Part shown: positions 35,668 to 43,432 of the stretch, one piece after another
Position numbering within the stretch: position 1 is the first letter of the stretch
Layout of the letters: each line of letters starts with the position of its first letter
Source of the DNA: Flavobacteriaceae bacterium MAR_2010_188
Lineage (GTDB): Bacteria > Bacteroidota > Bacteroidia > Flavobacteriales > Flavobacteriaceae
Length of the DNA: 64,000 bases
Direction of reading: 5' to 3'
Assembly (NCBI GenBank): GCA_900104375.1
Contig: LT629302.1
Location: forward strand, 868,001 to 932,000
Translations under genes and position numbers: made by a program
The notes under the pieces: model-generated
Told to the model about the DNA's origin: nothing
Database searches by the model: none
The model's input: only the letters and a program-made list of their open reading frames with translations

Positions 35668-36918
35668 TTAAAAGTCCATTAAGGATTTTTCACGCTCTCT
35701 TTTTTTCTTATTATTAAGGGATTTCAAATAATTTTGAGTAGTCAATATGTTAGAATGACCCAGGCTTTCCATCACATCAACTACCGATGCACCTGAGTCT
35801 ACGCTTTGGGAGGCATAGCTATGCCTTGCCCAGTTGCTAGAAATCTCAGGTGTAATCCCGTTATTTTTTGCGAGTATCTTTATGTGCTGGTTTATAAACT
35901 TCGTGAAATTCTTAATCTTTCTTTGGTTGAGGAGTGCGTTATTGGTATCAACAATGATATCAAAAATCAGGCTTTTTGAATCTTTACTTTTGATTCCATA
36001 TTTATCTATTGTAGCCATATCGAAGTCATTTAAATAAACAGTTATCTCAGTCTTTCTTTTACTCTTGGTTGTCCGGGTTTTAGCACGCTCGTAAACCAAA
36101 TAGTCCCCCTTAATATCCTTATATCTCAAGTTTGCAATGTCCTTAATATTCATTCCGTTGCATGAGTAGGATAGGAACCAAAAATCTTTTGCCTTTTGTT
36201 GCTCTAGGCTCATTGGTTCACTATTGAACAATACCTTTAATTCTGATTTTTCTAAGGATTTCTTTTTGTTATTGGCTTCTGGAGGCTGATACTTATCTAA
36301 CCCGAATGGGTAAAGGGAAGCATCAATAAAGTCGGGTATAGCACTTTTGTAGATTGCTCGCAGAGTTCTAACATAGATGCTCACAGTAGTAGGACTCTTT
36401 CCTTCATCCAACATATATAGTTCATAACCTTCCAGCCATTCTACGTTCACCTCTTTAAGCAGCATTTTATCATACTGAGTAAGGTTTTTAGCCTCAACAT
36501 AAGCGATAAAAGATTTTTGAGCTAGTTCATAGGAATTGGCCGTGCTGATTTGATTGCGCTTCATCAACTTTTTAATCTTTTCAACGTAATGATACTTGAC
36601 AAGGTCTCCTTCACCTTTTTTTCTGTACATCTGCTTTTCAAATTCATGGAAGGTGAAATATTCCATGGCTCTAATAATTTCATCGGCTTTTGTCTGAACC
36701 TTGAGTAGTTTCGTTTTTATGTCTTTATTGACTTCTCCAGTTGGACTGGGATTAAGCCAGATTTTTTTATATTCCATTTTGGTCATATCAAAGACCGTAG
36801 AATAATATTTTCGGGTAGAAGTTTCAGAAGAATAAACTCGTAATTTAACGGGAAACTTACCGCCTGATTTTTTACGTCTAGTATCGAGATAAATTGAGAT
36901 TGTTGTCCGTGATTCCAT
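35668..36918 (-). CDS. int: Tyrosine recombinase/integrase, Bacteroidota type
   Basis: This 416-residue integrase is responsible for insertion into tRNA-Pro. It has an N-terminal arm-binding/SAM-like part (about 1-215) and a catalytic domain. Visible catalytic residues are Arg in W-A-R-H-S-Y-A-S, the following His in L-G-H-S-N-I, and the nucleophile Tyr in T-T-Q-N-Y-L. The usual first Arg (as in 'T-G-L-R') is replaced: the box reads S-C-N-G-M-N-I-K-D-I-A-N-L. That is common in the Bacteroidota family. It sits 138 bases from the right attachment repeat, reading inwards. Confidence 0.95.
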   Translation of the reverse strand: MESRTTISIYLDTRRKKSGGKFPVKLRVYSSETSTRKYYSTVFDMTKMEYKKIWLNPSPTGEVNKDIKTKLLKVQTKADEIIRAMEYFTFHEFEKQMYRKKGEGDLVKYHYVEKIKKLMKRNQISTANSYELAQKSFIAYVEAKNLTQYDKMLLKEVNVEWLEGYELYMLDEGKSPTTVSIYVRTLRAIYKSAIPDFIDASLYPFGLDKYQPPEANNKKKSLEKSELKVLFNSEPMSLEQQKAKDFWFLSYSCNGMNIKDIANLRYKDIKGDYLVYERAKTRTTKSKRKTEITVYLNDFDMATIDKYGIKSKDSKSLIFDIIVDTNNALLNQRKIKNFTKFINQHIKILAKNNGITPEISSNWARHSYASQSVDSGASVVDVMESLGHSNILTTQNYLKSLNNKKKREREKSLMDF

Positions 36919-36923
36919 TTGCT

Positions 36924-37028
36924 ACAAAATTTGATACATAAAAATACTTAATTTGCACATAACAAACAATTAGTAATAATCAATGTTGTAAACATAAACG
37001 CTTGTTTTAATTAACAATAGAGTATCAA
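36924..37028. repeat. Right-end candidate integrase arm sites
   Basis: ACAAAATTTGATACAT at 36924-36939 is identical to the left-end copy. An inverted TTGATAC lies at 37022-37028. Both lie between the integrase start and the attachment core. Confidence 0.55.
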
Positions 37029-37056
37029 ACGGGTAATAAATAATTAGGGTATATTA

Positions 37057-37105
37057 TGCTTTGGGAGCAGGAGGTCGCAGGTTCGAATCCTGCCACCCCG
37101 ACCAA
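37057..37105 (+). repeat. attR: displaced 3' end of tRNA-Pro
   Basis: This is an exact 49-base copy of the tRNA-Pro 3' part, with no 5' half in front of it. It marks the right boundary of the element. Confidence 0.93.
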
Positions 37106-37107
37106 CA

Positions 37108-37136
37108 AAAGCCAGACATTCTTGTTTGGCTTTTTT
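37108..37136 (+). terminator. Original tRNA-Pro terminator, displaced by the element
   Basis: The stem AAGCCAGACA against TGTTTGGCTT with a T tract lies 3 bases after attR. It is the expected terminator of the uninterrupted tRNA-Pro gene. Confidence 0.75.
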
Positions 37137-37530
37137 GTTTGATTTAAATTTCCCTTCTAAATTTTACTGAATCAATTTTAATTAGAATACGCCGAAGCGG
37201 ACATCAACACTTTACCTTATTTTACCTCTCTTCAAATTTGCATTCAAGGAGATTGCAATACATTTACACACCGATTACTTATATAAAGTGTATTTACTAC
37301 ATTTGTTTGTAGGGGATTATTAGAAATGATTCGCTCTAGGCATTCTTTAATTTGAGGAATTACATTAAAGTGCAAAAAGTTTTGACTATTTTTAAAAGTG
37401 TTTTAATAACACTTATTTATTTCTTCTTGTATATAACTATTGGTAGAAAGACTTTTATCTATGATAAAATAAATTGATTGTCATTTGTTTAATTTCAGTA
37501 ATCCAAGCTTACTGCCAAGAAAGCAAGTAA
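37137..37530. other. Gene-free AT-rich stretch after attR
   Basis: About 390 bases show no reading frame or repeat that I can support. It leads into a decayed AraC gene and may contain further unrecognisable remnants. Confidence 0.35.
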
Positions 37531-38042
37531 TTAAAACTCTGGAACAATAACCTTCAGGAACAGTTTGGGAAAATGCGTCACACTGCTGCAATGCAGTTTT
37601 TAAGATATTTCGGTAAGACTCAACTCATCCATCATAGAGTATAAGCTCTTTGGCCCTTTCTATTTTATGGTTGATGATAAAATGTTGAAGGGTGATTCCT
37701 TGACTTCGGAAAACAGATTGGACAGATAGGTATAATTATAACCCAGTTTCTCACGGATATAATCTGAATAGTTAACTTTGGGCACTTCATCCGAATAATG
37801 TATCATTTCTATAATGACGTTTTTGACCTTATCAACAAGAATATTTTTTTCATCGTTCATTAATTCCAGACCAATAGCCGCTAAATTGATTTCAATTTTT
37901 CCTTTAATTCTTCTGAAAAGTCCTCTTTTATATCACACAGCCCAAATTCAATCGTGGTGTAAGTTAGCCCTAGTTTGTCCAGCTCGGATTTTACCATGAA
38001 CTTACTTCTTAAACTGACCATGTATTTAATGTGTAACTTCAT
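37531..38042 (-). pseudogene. AraC-family regulator, multiply frameshifted
   Basis: Reading from the ATG at 38042, the frame gives M-K-L-H-I-K-Y-M-V-S-L-R-S-K and onward to E-E-L-K-E-K. It then loses one A in an A run; the next frame continues I-E-I-N-L-A-A-I-G-L-E-L-M-N-D-E-K. A second shift (one lost G) follows L-S-N-L-F-S-E-V-K, after which F-I-I-N-H-K-I-E-R-A-K-E-L appears in another frame, then D-E-L-S-L-T-E-I-S. These are the pieces of an AraC-type HTH regulator of about 190 residues common in Bacteroidota. At least three lesions make it non-functional. Confidence 0.8.
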
Positions 38043-38157
38043 TTATAAGAAAAAGTATTGTTTGGTCAAATCACATACAATATATAGTTTCTTTTACTTT
38101 GTTTCGCAAGGATTCATGTGATAACTTAAATTGATACTTCGTCATAACCACTTTTAA

Positions 38158-38397
38158 TCACTGCATAAATGATTTTGAACCTCTTGCCTTGATAATATTA
38201 TTGTAATGCCCGGGGACAATTATGGACTGTCCAGTATCCAATACATTTAATTGTCCAATAATAACAATCTCTGCCGGGCCCTCTATGACTTGTATAAAGT
38301 TTTCAAATGGTGATGTGTTTTCACTGGGTGATTGTCCGTGGAAAACACCAACAATGGTGCAAGGTAATAAATTCCAAAAAAAACCTAAACGAGGCAT
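38158..38397 (-). pseudogene. Truncated cupin-domain gene
   Basis: The remaining 79 codons include S-E-N-T-S-P-F-E-N-F-I-Q-V-I-E-G-P-A-E-I-V-I-I-, then V-L-D-T-G-Q-S-I-I-V-P, a cupin beta-strand pattern. The conserved tail is lost after I-K-A-R. Its N-terminus has no family-like start. It is probably a remnant beside the dead AraC gene, though a short functional protein cannot be excluded. Confidence 0.5.
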
Positions 38398-38531
38398 CCC
38401 GATAGTTATCGGAACGGAGTTTTAAACTCAAAATATTTAATAAATTAATTGTTTCTAAGTTAGTTTAAATACCATGTCGTAAACTATTGAACTGGAAATT
38501 TCAATTACATACATTGCAAATATAGCAAACA

Positions 38532-38560
38532 AGAAAGCAGACCAAAATGGTCTGCTTTCT
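38532..38560. terminator. Strong hairpin, probable bidirectional terminator
   Basis: The perfect 12-bp stem AGAAAGCAGACC against GGTCTGCTTTCT has a 5-base loop. T-rich sequence lies on both sides. It isolates the hydrogenase operon from the decayed genes. Confidence 0.65.
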
Positions 38561-38869
38561 AATGCCCCATAACAGTCGGACATTAATTCCCGATAGATAA
38601 TTAATAGCACAACAAAAATGGTGTTGTTAGGCTGTTTTGCTTACATAATAATATCGAATAGTTATATATATCACAGATTGTGCGGCTCGCAAAATTGTTG
38701 GATTTATATGCATTTAACCGTATTTATTTAAATAACAGCTGCTCAATTTCTTTCAAATCATCAAAGCAATACTGCCGATTAGAAAATATTTTCTATTTAA
38801 TATTAAGCAATTCATAATTTTCATATCGATTTTCTAGTAAATTTATAAATATTATCATAAAATCCTTAT
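38561..38869 (+). promoter_or_regulatory. Leader region of the hydrogenase operon with a 16-bp palindrome
   Basis: This 309-base non-coding region precedes the small-subunit gene. TAGAAAATATTTTCTA at 38780-38795 is a perfect palindrome 74 bases before the start codon, a candidate operator for the TetR-family protein encoded in the hyp operon. I found no clear TAnnTTTG promoter. Confidence 0.45.
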
Positions 38870-40027
38870 ATGGAGACTACTGCAACCTTATCACCACCAA
38901 GTTGGATTATACAAGAACCCGTAGAGGAGGTACATGCTTTTTGGATTGCAGGAGGTAGTTGTGATGGTTGTTCCATTGCCGCCGTTGGCGCGTCGAGTCC
39001 ATCAGTAGAAAATTTACTTAACGGAACCATACCCGGTGTTGCAAAAGTAGTATTACATCATCCCGTGCTAGCCGTGAATGCAGGCGAAGAATTTATAAAA
39101 CCATTTAGGCTCGCTGCAAAAGGTCAATTAGGAAAACCATTTGTTGTATTATGTGAAGGCTCAATAATGGATGAAAGTTTAGCTGCCTTAACTGGCGGGT
39201 ACTGGTCTGGCTTGGGGGCGGACGAAGATGAAAATGGTGACCCACAACCAATTCCGTCCTCAAGTTGGATAACCAGGATGTCAGAACACGCCGCTGCTGT
39301 TATCGCTGTAGGGACCTGTGCTACATGGGGGGGAGTTCCTGCTGCTGCCAATAATCCTACCAATGCCGCCAGCGTAATGGATTTATTGGGTGAAGATTAC
39401 AGAAGTACTCTAGGGTTACCTGTTGTTAATATACCTGGCTGCGCGCCACAAGGCGACAATATTACCGAGACCATAGCTTCGGTACTTTTATTTTTGAATG
39501 GTCATGGTCCCTTACCAGAATTTGATGAGTTAGGCAGGCCTCAATGGTTATTCAATGAAACTGTTCACAGAGGATGCACAAGAGCTGGTTATTACGAAGA
39601 AGGAACATTCGCCGATGAATTTGGAGGTAAAGAATGTCTTGTAGAAATAGGATGTTGGGGACCAGTTGTTCAATGTAATATAAATAAAAGAGGAGCTATA
39701 AATCACGTTGGTGGTTGTATGAATGTGGGAGCGCCATGCATAGGTTGTACCATGCCAGGTTTTCCCGATGCTTTTGCACCTTTCTATAAAATGCCACCAG
39801 GCACCTTAATTTCATCGTCAATTTCTAAGGCTACTGGTTCTGTCATTAGAAACCTGCGAGAAATGTCTATGGCATATTTAAATAGAACAGATCGTTGGAA
39901 CAAAAATGGGCATGTTCCGTCTGGTTGGGGACATGTAGATGAGCAAAGTCCAATGAGAAAGGTTGTACATTACATGTATCAAAAACTTCAGTTTAGTGAG
40001 AGTCCTAAACCAGGATCAAACACCTAA
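38870..40027 (+). CDS. [NiFe]-hydrogenase small subunit (uptake type, group 1h/1l-like)
   Basis: The 385-residue electron-transfer subunit binds three iron-sulphur clusters. The proximal-cluster pair is C31-D-G-C34, followed by V-G-T-C-A-T-W-G-G and N-I-P-G-C-A-P-Q-G-D-N. Cys and His residues in V-H-R-G-C-T-R, C-L-V-E-I-G-C-W-G-P-V-V-Q-C and G-A-P-C-I-G-C-T-M supply medial and distal clusters. There is no twin-arginine signal and no C-terminal membrane helix, unlike HyaA/HoxK. That fits cytoplasmic-side H2-scavenging enzymes (HhyS/HucS-like). It is the first gene of a tight operon; the next gene starts 5 bases later. Confidence 0.93.
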   Translation: METTATLSPPSWIIQEPVEEVHAFWIAGGSCDGCSIAAVGASSPSVENLLNGTIPGVAKVVLHHPVLAVNAGEEFIKPFRLAAKGQLGKPFVVLCEGSIMDESLAALTGGYWSGLGADEDENGDPQPIPSSSWITRMSEHAAAVIAVGTCATWGGVPAAANNPTNAASVMDLLGEDYRSTLGLPVVNIPGCAPQGDNITETIASVLLFLNGHGPLPEFDELGRPQWLFNETVHRGCTRAGYYEEGTFADEFGGKECLVEIGCWGPVVQCNINKRGAINHVGGCMNVGAPCIGCTMPGFPDAFAPFYKMPPGTLISSSISKATGSVIRNLREMSMAYLNRTDRWNKNGHVPSGWGHVDEQSPMRKVVHYMYQKLQFSESPKPGSNT

Positions 40028-40032
40028 TTGTT

Positions 40033-40317
40033 ATGGAAAACACAGAGTTATATAATGAATGGTTAATAGGGTTGGCAATAGTCGGTGTCATTGTAGTAAT
40101 TGCTGCGGTGTTATTACTACTTATTTGGCTTGCGGCAAGGCGTATTCTTAGATTGGCAAGCGTGGCCTTAAATGTTGTAAAACAGATTAAGAACAATACT
40201 GATAGTATTTGGGAATTGCAAAAAACAAATAAGGTTGCCCTTGGAATTGATGCCGAGGCAACAGCAATAAAAGAGCATGCTACATTGGTAGCCAAGGCTT
40301 TAGAAGAAGTTAGTTAA
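40033..40317 (+). CDS. Hydrogenase-linked small membrane protein 1
   Basis: The 94-residue protein has an N-terminal membrane helix (about 12-35, very rich in Ile, Val and Leu), then Arg residues and a roughly 55-residue helical cytoplasmic part. The part contains Q-I-K-N-N-T-D-S-I-W-E-L-Q-K-T-N-K-V-A-L. The N-N-T-x-x-I-x-x-L pattern recurs in proteins 2 and 4 of this series. Charge distribution puts the helical part in the cytoplasm. Placed between the hydrogenase subunits, it probably anchors or couples the enzyme to the membrane; this is inference. Confidence 0.82.
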   Translation: MENTELYNEWLIGLAIVGVIVVIAAVLLLLIWLAARRILRLASVALNVVKQIKNNTDSIWELQKTNKVALGIDAEATAIKEHATLVAKALEEVS

Positions 40318-40331
40318 TTTAAAATATTGAT

Positions 40332-40649
40332 ATGAGCACAGGAATAACATTATGGATTATTTCCCTCGTAATAGGTCTAGTTGTAATCGGAGTCGTTGCT
40401 CTGCTTCTACATTTAATTAAGTCAACCGCTCTAAAAATTGATAGCGCAGCGGCAGATATATGGACTCATGGTAAATTAACAGCAAATAATACAATTCATA
40501 TTCCTTTGTTTCTTTCTACGACAAACCAAGTGGTTACAAACATCTTTTCAACCGCTGTGGCTATAATAGGAGGCTCAAAGGCAATAACACAGCATATAGA
40601 AGGATGCCCTGGATGCCCGGCATGTATTTTAAATGAATCTAAAAATTAA
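40332..40649 (+). CDS. Hydrogenase-linked small membrane protein 2 with C-P-G-C-P-A-C tail
   Basis: The 105-residue protein has a membrane helix at about 6-27. A helical stretch follows with L-T-A-N-N-T-I-H-I-P-L-F-L-S-T-T-N-Q-V-V, related to proteins 1 and 4, and a second hydrophobic patch at about 68-80. The C-terminus has three cysteines spaced C92-x-x-C95-x-x-C98. Such spacing could bind an iron-sulphur cluster, heme or a metal, or form disulphides. It is the only member of the five with cysteines, so it is the best candidate for an electron-relay or assembly role. Confidence 0.82.
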   Translation: MSTGITLWIISLVIGLVVIGVVALLLHLIKSTALKIDSAAADIWTHGKLTANNTIHIPLFLSTTNQVVTNIFSTAVAIIGGSKAITQHIEGCPGCPACILNESKN

Positions 40650-40655
40650 TTTTCA

Positions 40656-40946
40656 ATGGCAGTTATTTTAATGTTAATTACAATTTTGGCCGTTTTGATA
40701 TTGGTATTTGTACTTGTAAAATATCTTAATCATATCATAAATGCACTTATGAGTATTGGAGGAAATGGAAAAAGCTATTTGGCTAAACTAAGAGTTGGTC
40801 TAAGAGCTATTGAAACTGAGACTTCACATTTGCCTAAACAGTTAACCATCTTAAATAAGTCTTTAACTGACATTGCTGGTGGGTTAACTGTGGTTGATGA
40901 AGAGCTCGAAAAATCAATTAATGCTGCCTTAAAACAAAATATGTAA
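40656..40946 (+). CDS. Hydrogenase-linked small membrane protein 3
   Basis: The 96-residue protein has an N-terminal membrane helix (about 3-22) and a helical remainder. The last 35 residues read L-T-I-L-N-K-S-L-T-D-I-A-G-G-L-T-V-V-D-E-E-L. The motif L-T-x-x-x-G-G-L-x-x-V-D-x-x-L is shared with protein 5, so these two are paralogues. The start lies 6 bases after the preceding stop. Confidence 0.82.
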   Translation: MAVILMLITILAVLILVFVLVKYLNHIINALMSIGGNGKSYLAKLRVGLRAIETETSHLPKQLTILNKSLTDIAGGLTVVDEELEKSINAALKQNM

Positions 40947-40947
40947 G

Positions 40948-41241
40948 ATGGAAGCAACCGTAAACATCCTTTGGCTGATTTTATTAATTGTAACTGTCCT
41001 AGTGTTGCCATTTTTGATTCATTTATTGAATCGTACTTGGAAAGCAGCAAGAAGCATTGAAAGATATTTTTTAGAAATGAAAGCTGCTGGGATTGGAGTC
41101 GCAAACAATACGGGATATATTGAGGCTTTGGATGATACTATTAAAGTGGCATCTGGAATTTTAGGTGTTGCCGGTTCTATAAATTCGCGTTCTGAAACAT
41201 TAAAATCAACCTTGGCAAAAAGGGCAGAAGATTTAAAATAA
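40948..41241 (+). CDS. Hydrogenase-linked small membrane protein 4
   Basis: The 97-residue protein has an N-terminal membrane helix (about 8-26), then a basic helix with W-K-A-A-R-S-I-E-R-Y. The segment G-V-A-N-N-T-G-Y-I-E-A-L-D-D-T-I-K-V-A-S-G-I aligns with protein 1. The C-terminal end is Lys-rich. One base separates it from the preceding stop codon. Confidence 0.82.
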   Translation: MEATVNILWLILLIVTVLVLPFLIHLLNRTWKAARSIERYFLEMKAAGIGVANNTGYIEALDDTIKVASGILGVAGSINSRSETLKSTLAKRAEDLK

Positions 41242-41246
41242 TTATA

Positions 41247-41522
41247 ATGGAAACATCAACACTTTTTTTGGCTACCATTATCATAGTTTTACTATTGGTA
41301 CTTGTCTTAGTAACTTATTTAATATTGATAATCGTAGCTCTTAGAAAAGCAGGGACTCATTTAGAGGGATTGGCAGGGGGATTACAAAAAATAGCAAAAG
41401 ATACCGAACCTTTGGGAGAAAAGGTCACTGTGATAAACGGTGCTTTAACTAATTTAAAAGGAGGATTGTCCTCAGTAGATGGTCATTTAGTTTCCATTGC
41501 AAAAGTTTTAAAGTTAGTCTGA
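41247..41522 (+). CDS. Hydrogenase-linked small membrane protein 5
   Basis: The 91-residue protein has a membrane helix (about 5-29) and a helical tail with L-E-G-L-A-G-G-L-Q-K-I-A-K and V-I-N-G-A-L-T-N-L-K-G-G-L-S-S-V-D-G-H-L. It is a paralogue of protein 3. It is the last of the five and lies 35 bases before the large-subunit start. Confidence 0.82.
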   Translation: METSTLFLATIIIVLLLVLVLVTYLILIIVALRKAGTHLEGLAGGLQKIAKDTEPLGEKVTVINGALTNLKGGLSSVDGHLVSIAKVLKLV

Positions 41523-41557
41523 TGAATTATAGTCAGCAATTATAACAAGATCAAAAT

Positions 41558-43432
41558 ATGTGTTTTAAAAACTTACCAATAGCATTTGATGAGCATGGCA
41601 ACGCTTATCTTAAAGAGGGCGTCAATGACCCATATGAGCATAAGGTTGTTGATCTTGGGGTAGAGCAGGATAAACTAAAGAGCTTAATGGAAAAAAATGG
41701 TTTTATAAGATCTGTAGATTATGATCCTGTTACTCGTGTTGCTGGGGCACTTGCCTTTCACAGTGTTGTTGATTTAGAAAAGAAAAAGGTTCTTTCTACG
41801 AATTCTATGGCAACTCTCTTTAGAGGTTACGAAGTTATTCTAAAAGGGCGAGATCCTAGAGATGCTGCTTATATAAGTAGTAGGGCATGTGGTGTATGTG
41901 GTGGAGTACATGCCACTTGTTCAGCCTTGGCGATTGAAATGGCATTAGATATAAAACCGCCTCCTCTAGGTATAGTAATGCGAAACATTCTTTTGGCAAT
42001 AGAATATCTATACGATCATCCACTACACTTATTTTTATTGGCAGGCCCAGATTATTCCGAAGAATTAGTAAGGGAAACAAACCCAGAGCTAATTGATAAA
42101 GCGGCTACCACTAAAGCAAAAAATAAAGATGTTCATGGCTATGAAACCATCTTGGACATAATGAAGGATTTAAACCCACTAAAGGGCAAATTATATCTTG
42201 AAGCCTTAAGCATGACGCGTGTTGCACGAGAGGCTTATGTGCTTATTGGAGGTAAATATCCGCATCCCCAATCGGTTGTGCCAGGTGGTCTTTCGGTCAC
42301 CATAGACATTACAGTATTGAACGAAGTTTATAGTAGGTTGGTGCAATTCTTTGATTATAGCCAAAAAACTACAGGTATTTGGGATGATGTATTTGATTTC
42401 TTTTTGGAAAGCAATCCAGAGTATGCTAAATGTGGAGTGCGTCCTGCAACAATGATGGATACAGGCGTTTGGGACAGACCCGATGCTTATGATGCATCTT
42501 TCAAAAACTGCGATAAATGGGGAGAAGCCCGTTGGTCCACACCTGGAGTTTTGGTGGATGGAGAGATAGTTACCACAAAGCTTACTCAGTTAAATGCAGG
42601 AATGGAAGAATTTATAGAACACTCTTTTTATGAAAAATGGGAGGGACACAAATATAAAACAGATCCCTTAGGAACTCCTTTAAGCCCTAATCATCCTTGG
42701 AACAAAGAAACCATTCCTAAACCAGGAAAACAAAGTTGGAGGGATCGCTATAGCTGGGACACTTCGCCAACTTGGGATAGAATGCCCATGGAAGCCGGAG
42801 CATATTCTAGAATGTACATAACCGCAAAAGCTAAGGTTGCTCCAGATAGTAAATTTTTGGAAAACACTGGGCATAGCATGAAAATTCATGTTCCACGGCA
42901 CCAATTACTTGGAAAAACTTTAGAATGGCATATTCCAGAGCATTGGAACGCTTTTGAACGAAACCGTGCCCGTGCATATTGTATACCATATTCTGCTATG
43001 GTAGCAATGGATAATTGGTTACTTGCAATGGATCTTCTTAAGCAAGGTAAGACTGAAATCAGCACAAAATTTGAAATTCCAAAGACTGGTACGCATATCG
43101 GGTTTGGAGCTTGGGGAGCGGGAAGAGGATTTTTAACTCATCATCTTGTGGTAGAAAAAGGGGTTATTCAGAATTATCAAATCATAACGCCATCAACTTT
43201 AAATGCAGCGCCAAGAACGCCTTGGGGTACTCCAGGACCATATGAGGAAGCGGTATTAAATACCCCAGTATTGGAGAAATTTGATAAACCAGAAGATTAT
43301 AAAGGCATAGACATTTTGAGAGCGATCCGTAGTTTTGATCCTTGTATGCCATGTACTACACATATTATGGCAAAAGATAGCGATCACATGGTTACACGTG
43401 AAGTAACTACTTGCGCCTGTGGAATCGAATAA
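41558..43432 (+). CDS. [NiFe]-hydrogenase large subunit
   Basis: The 624-residue catalytic subunit carries the Ni-Fe(CN)2CO centre. The L1 motif is R109-A-C111-G-V-C114-G-G-V-H118, and the L2 motif is D594-P-C596-M-P-C599-T-T-H602. Both cysteine pairs that hold the metals are present. After H602 a 22-residue C-terminal extension remains, ending T-T-C-A-C-G-I-E. It is the expected target of the maturation protease at 45501. The overall form, with the insertion around 330-400 containing K-W-G-E-A-R-W and W-R-D-R-Y-S-W-D, is like HhyL/HucL enzymes that oxidise trace H2. Confidence 0.94.
   Translation: MCFKNLPIAFDEHGNAYLKEGVNDPYEHKVVDLGVEQDKLKSLMEKNGFIRSVDYDPVTRVAGALAFHSVVDLEKKKVLSTNSMATLFRGYEVILKGRDPRDAAYISSRACGVCGGVHATCSALAIEMALDIKPPPLGIVMRNILLAIEYLYDHPLHLFLLAGPDYSEELVRETNPELIDKAATTKAKNKDVHGYETILDIMKDLNPLKGKLYLEALSMTRVAREAYVLIGGKYPHPQSVVPGGLSVTIDITVLNEVYSRLVQFFDYSQKTTGIWDDVFDFFLESNPEYAKCGVRPATMMDTGVWDRPDAYDASFKNCDKWGEARWSTPGVLVDGEIVTTKLTQLNAGMEEFIEHSFYEKWEGHKYKTDPLGTPLSPNHPWNKETIPKPGKQSWRDRYSWDTSPTWDRMPMEAGAYSRMYITAKAKVAPDSKFLENTGHSMKIHVPRHQLLGKTLEWHIPEHWNAFERNRARAYCIPYSAMVAMDNWLLAMDLLKQGKTEISTKFEIPKTGTHIGFGAWGAGRGFLTHHLVVEKGVIQNYQIITPSTLNAAPRTPWGTPGPYEEAVLNTPVLEKFDKPEDYKGIDILRAIRSFDPCMPCTTHIMAKDSDHMVTREVTTCACGIE

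Larger units (their letters stand above)
26324..37105. mobile_element. Integrative element of 10.8 kb in tRNA-Pro (phage-satellite-like)
   Basis: The element is delimited by a perfect 49-bp direct repeat of the tRNA-Pro 3' end (26324-26372 and 37057-37105). A tyrosine integrase lies just inside the right end. It carries a reverse-strand block resembling a small phage satellite or integrative island: integrase, a 347-residue unknown, an excisionase/AlpA-like protein, a 56-residue basic ORF, a RhuM-like protein, a nuclease, a conserved unknown, two tandem packaging-like paralogues and small proteins. The left end holds a forward three-gene cargo operon. No capsid, portal, large terminase, relaxase or conjugation gene is present, so it cannot move alone as a phage or conjugative element. 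Confidence 0.9.

Noticed and set aside
36919-37056. Possible origin of transfer or replication in the right arm of the element
   Set aside because: There is no relaxase in the element and no iteron array beyond the paired integrase-type sites.
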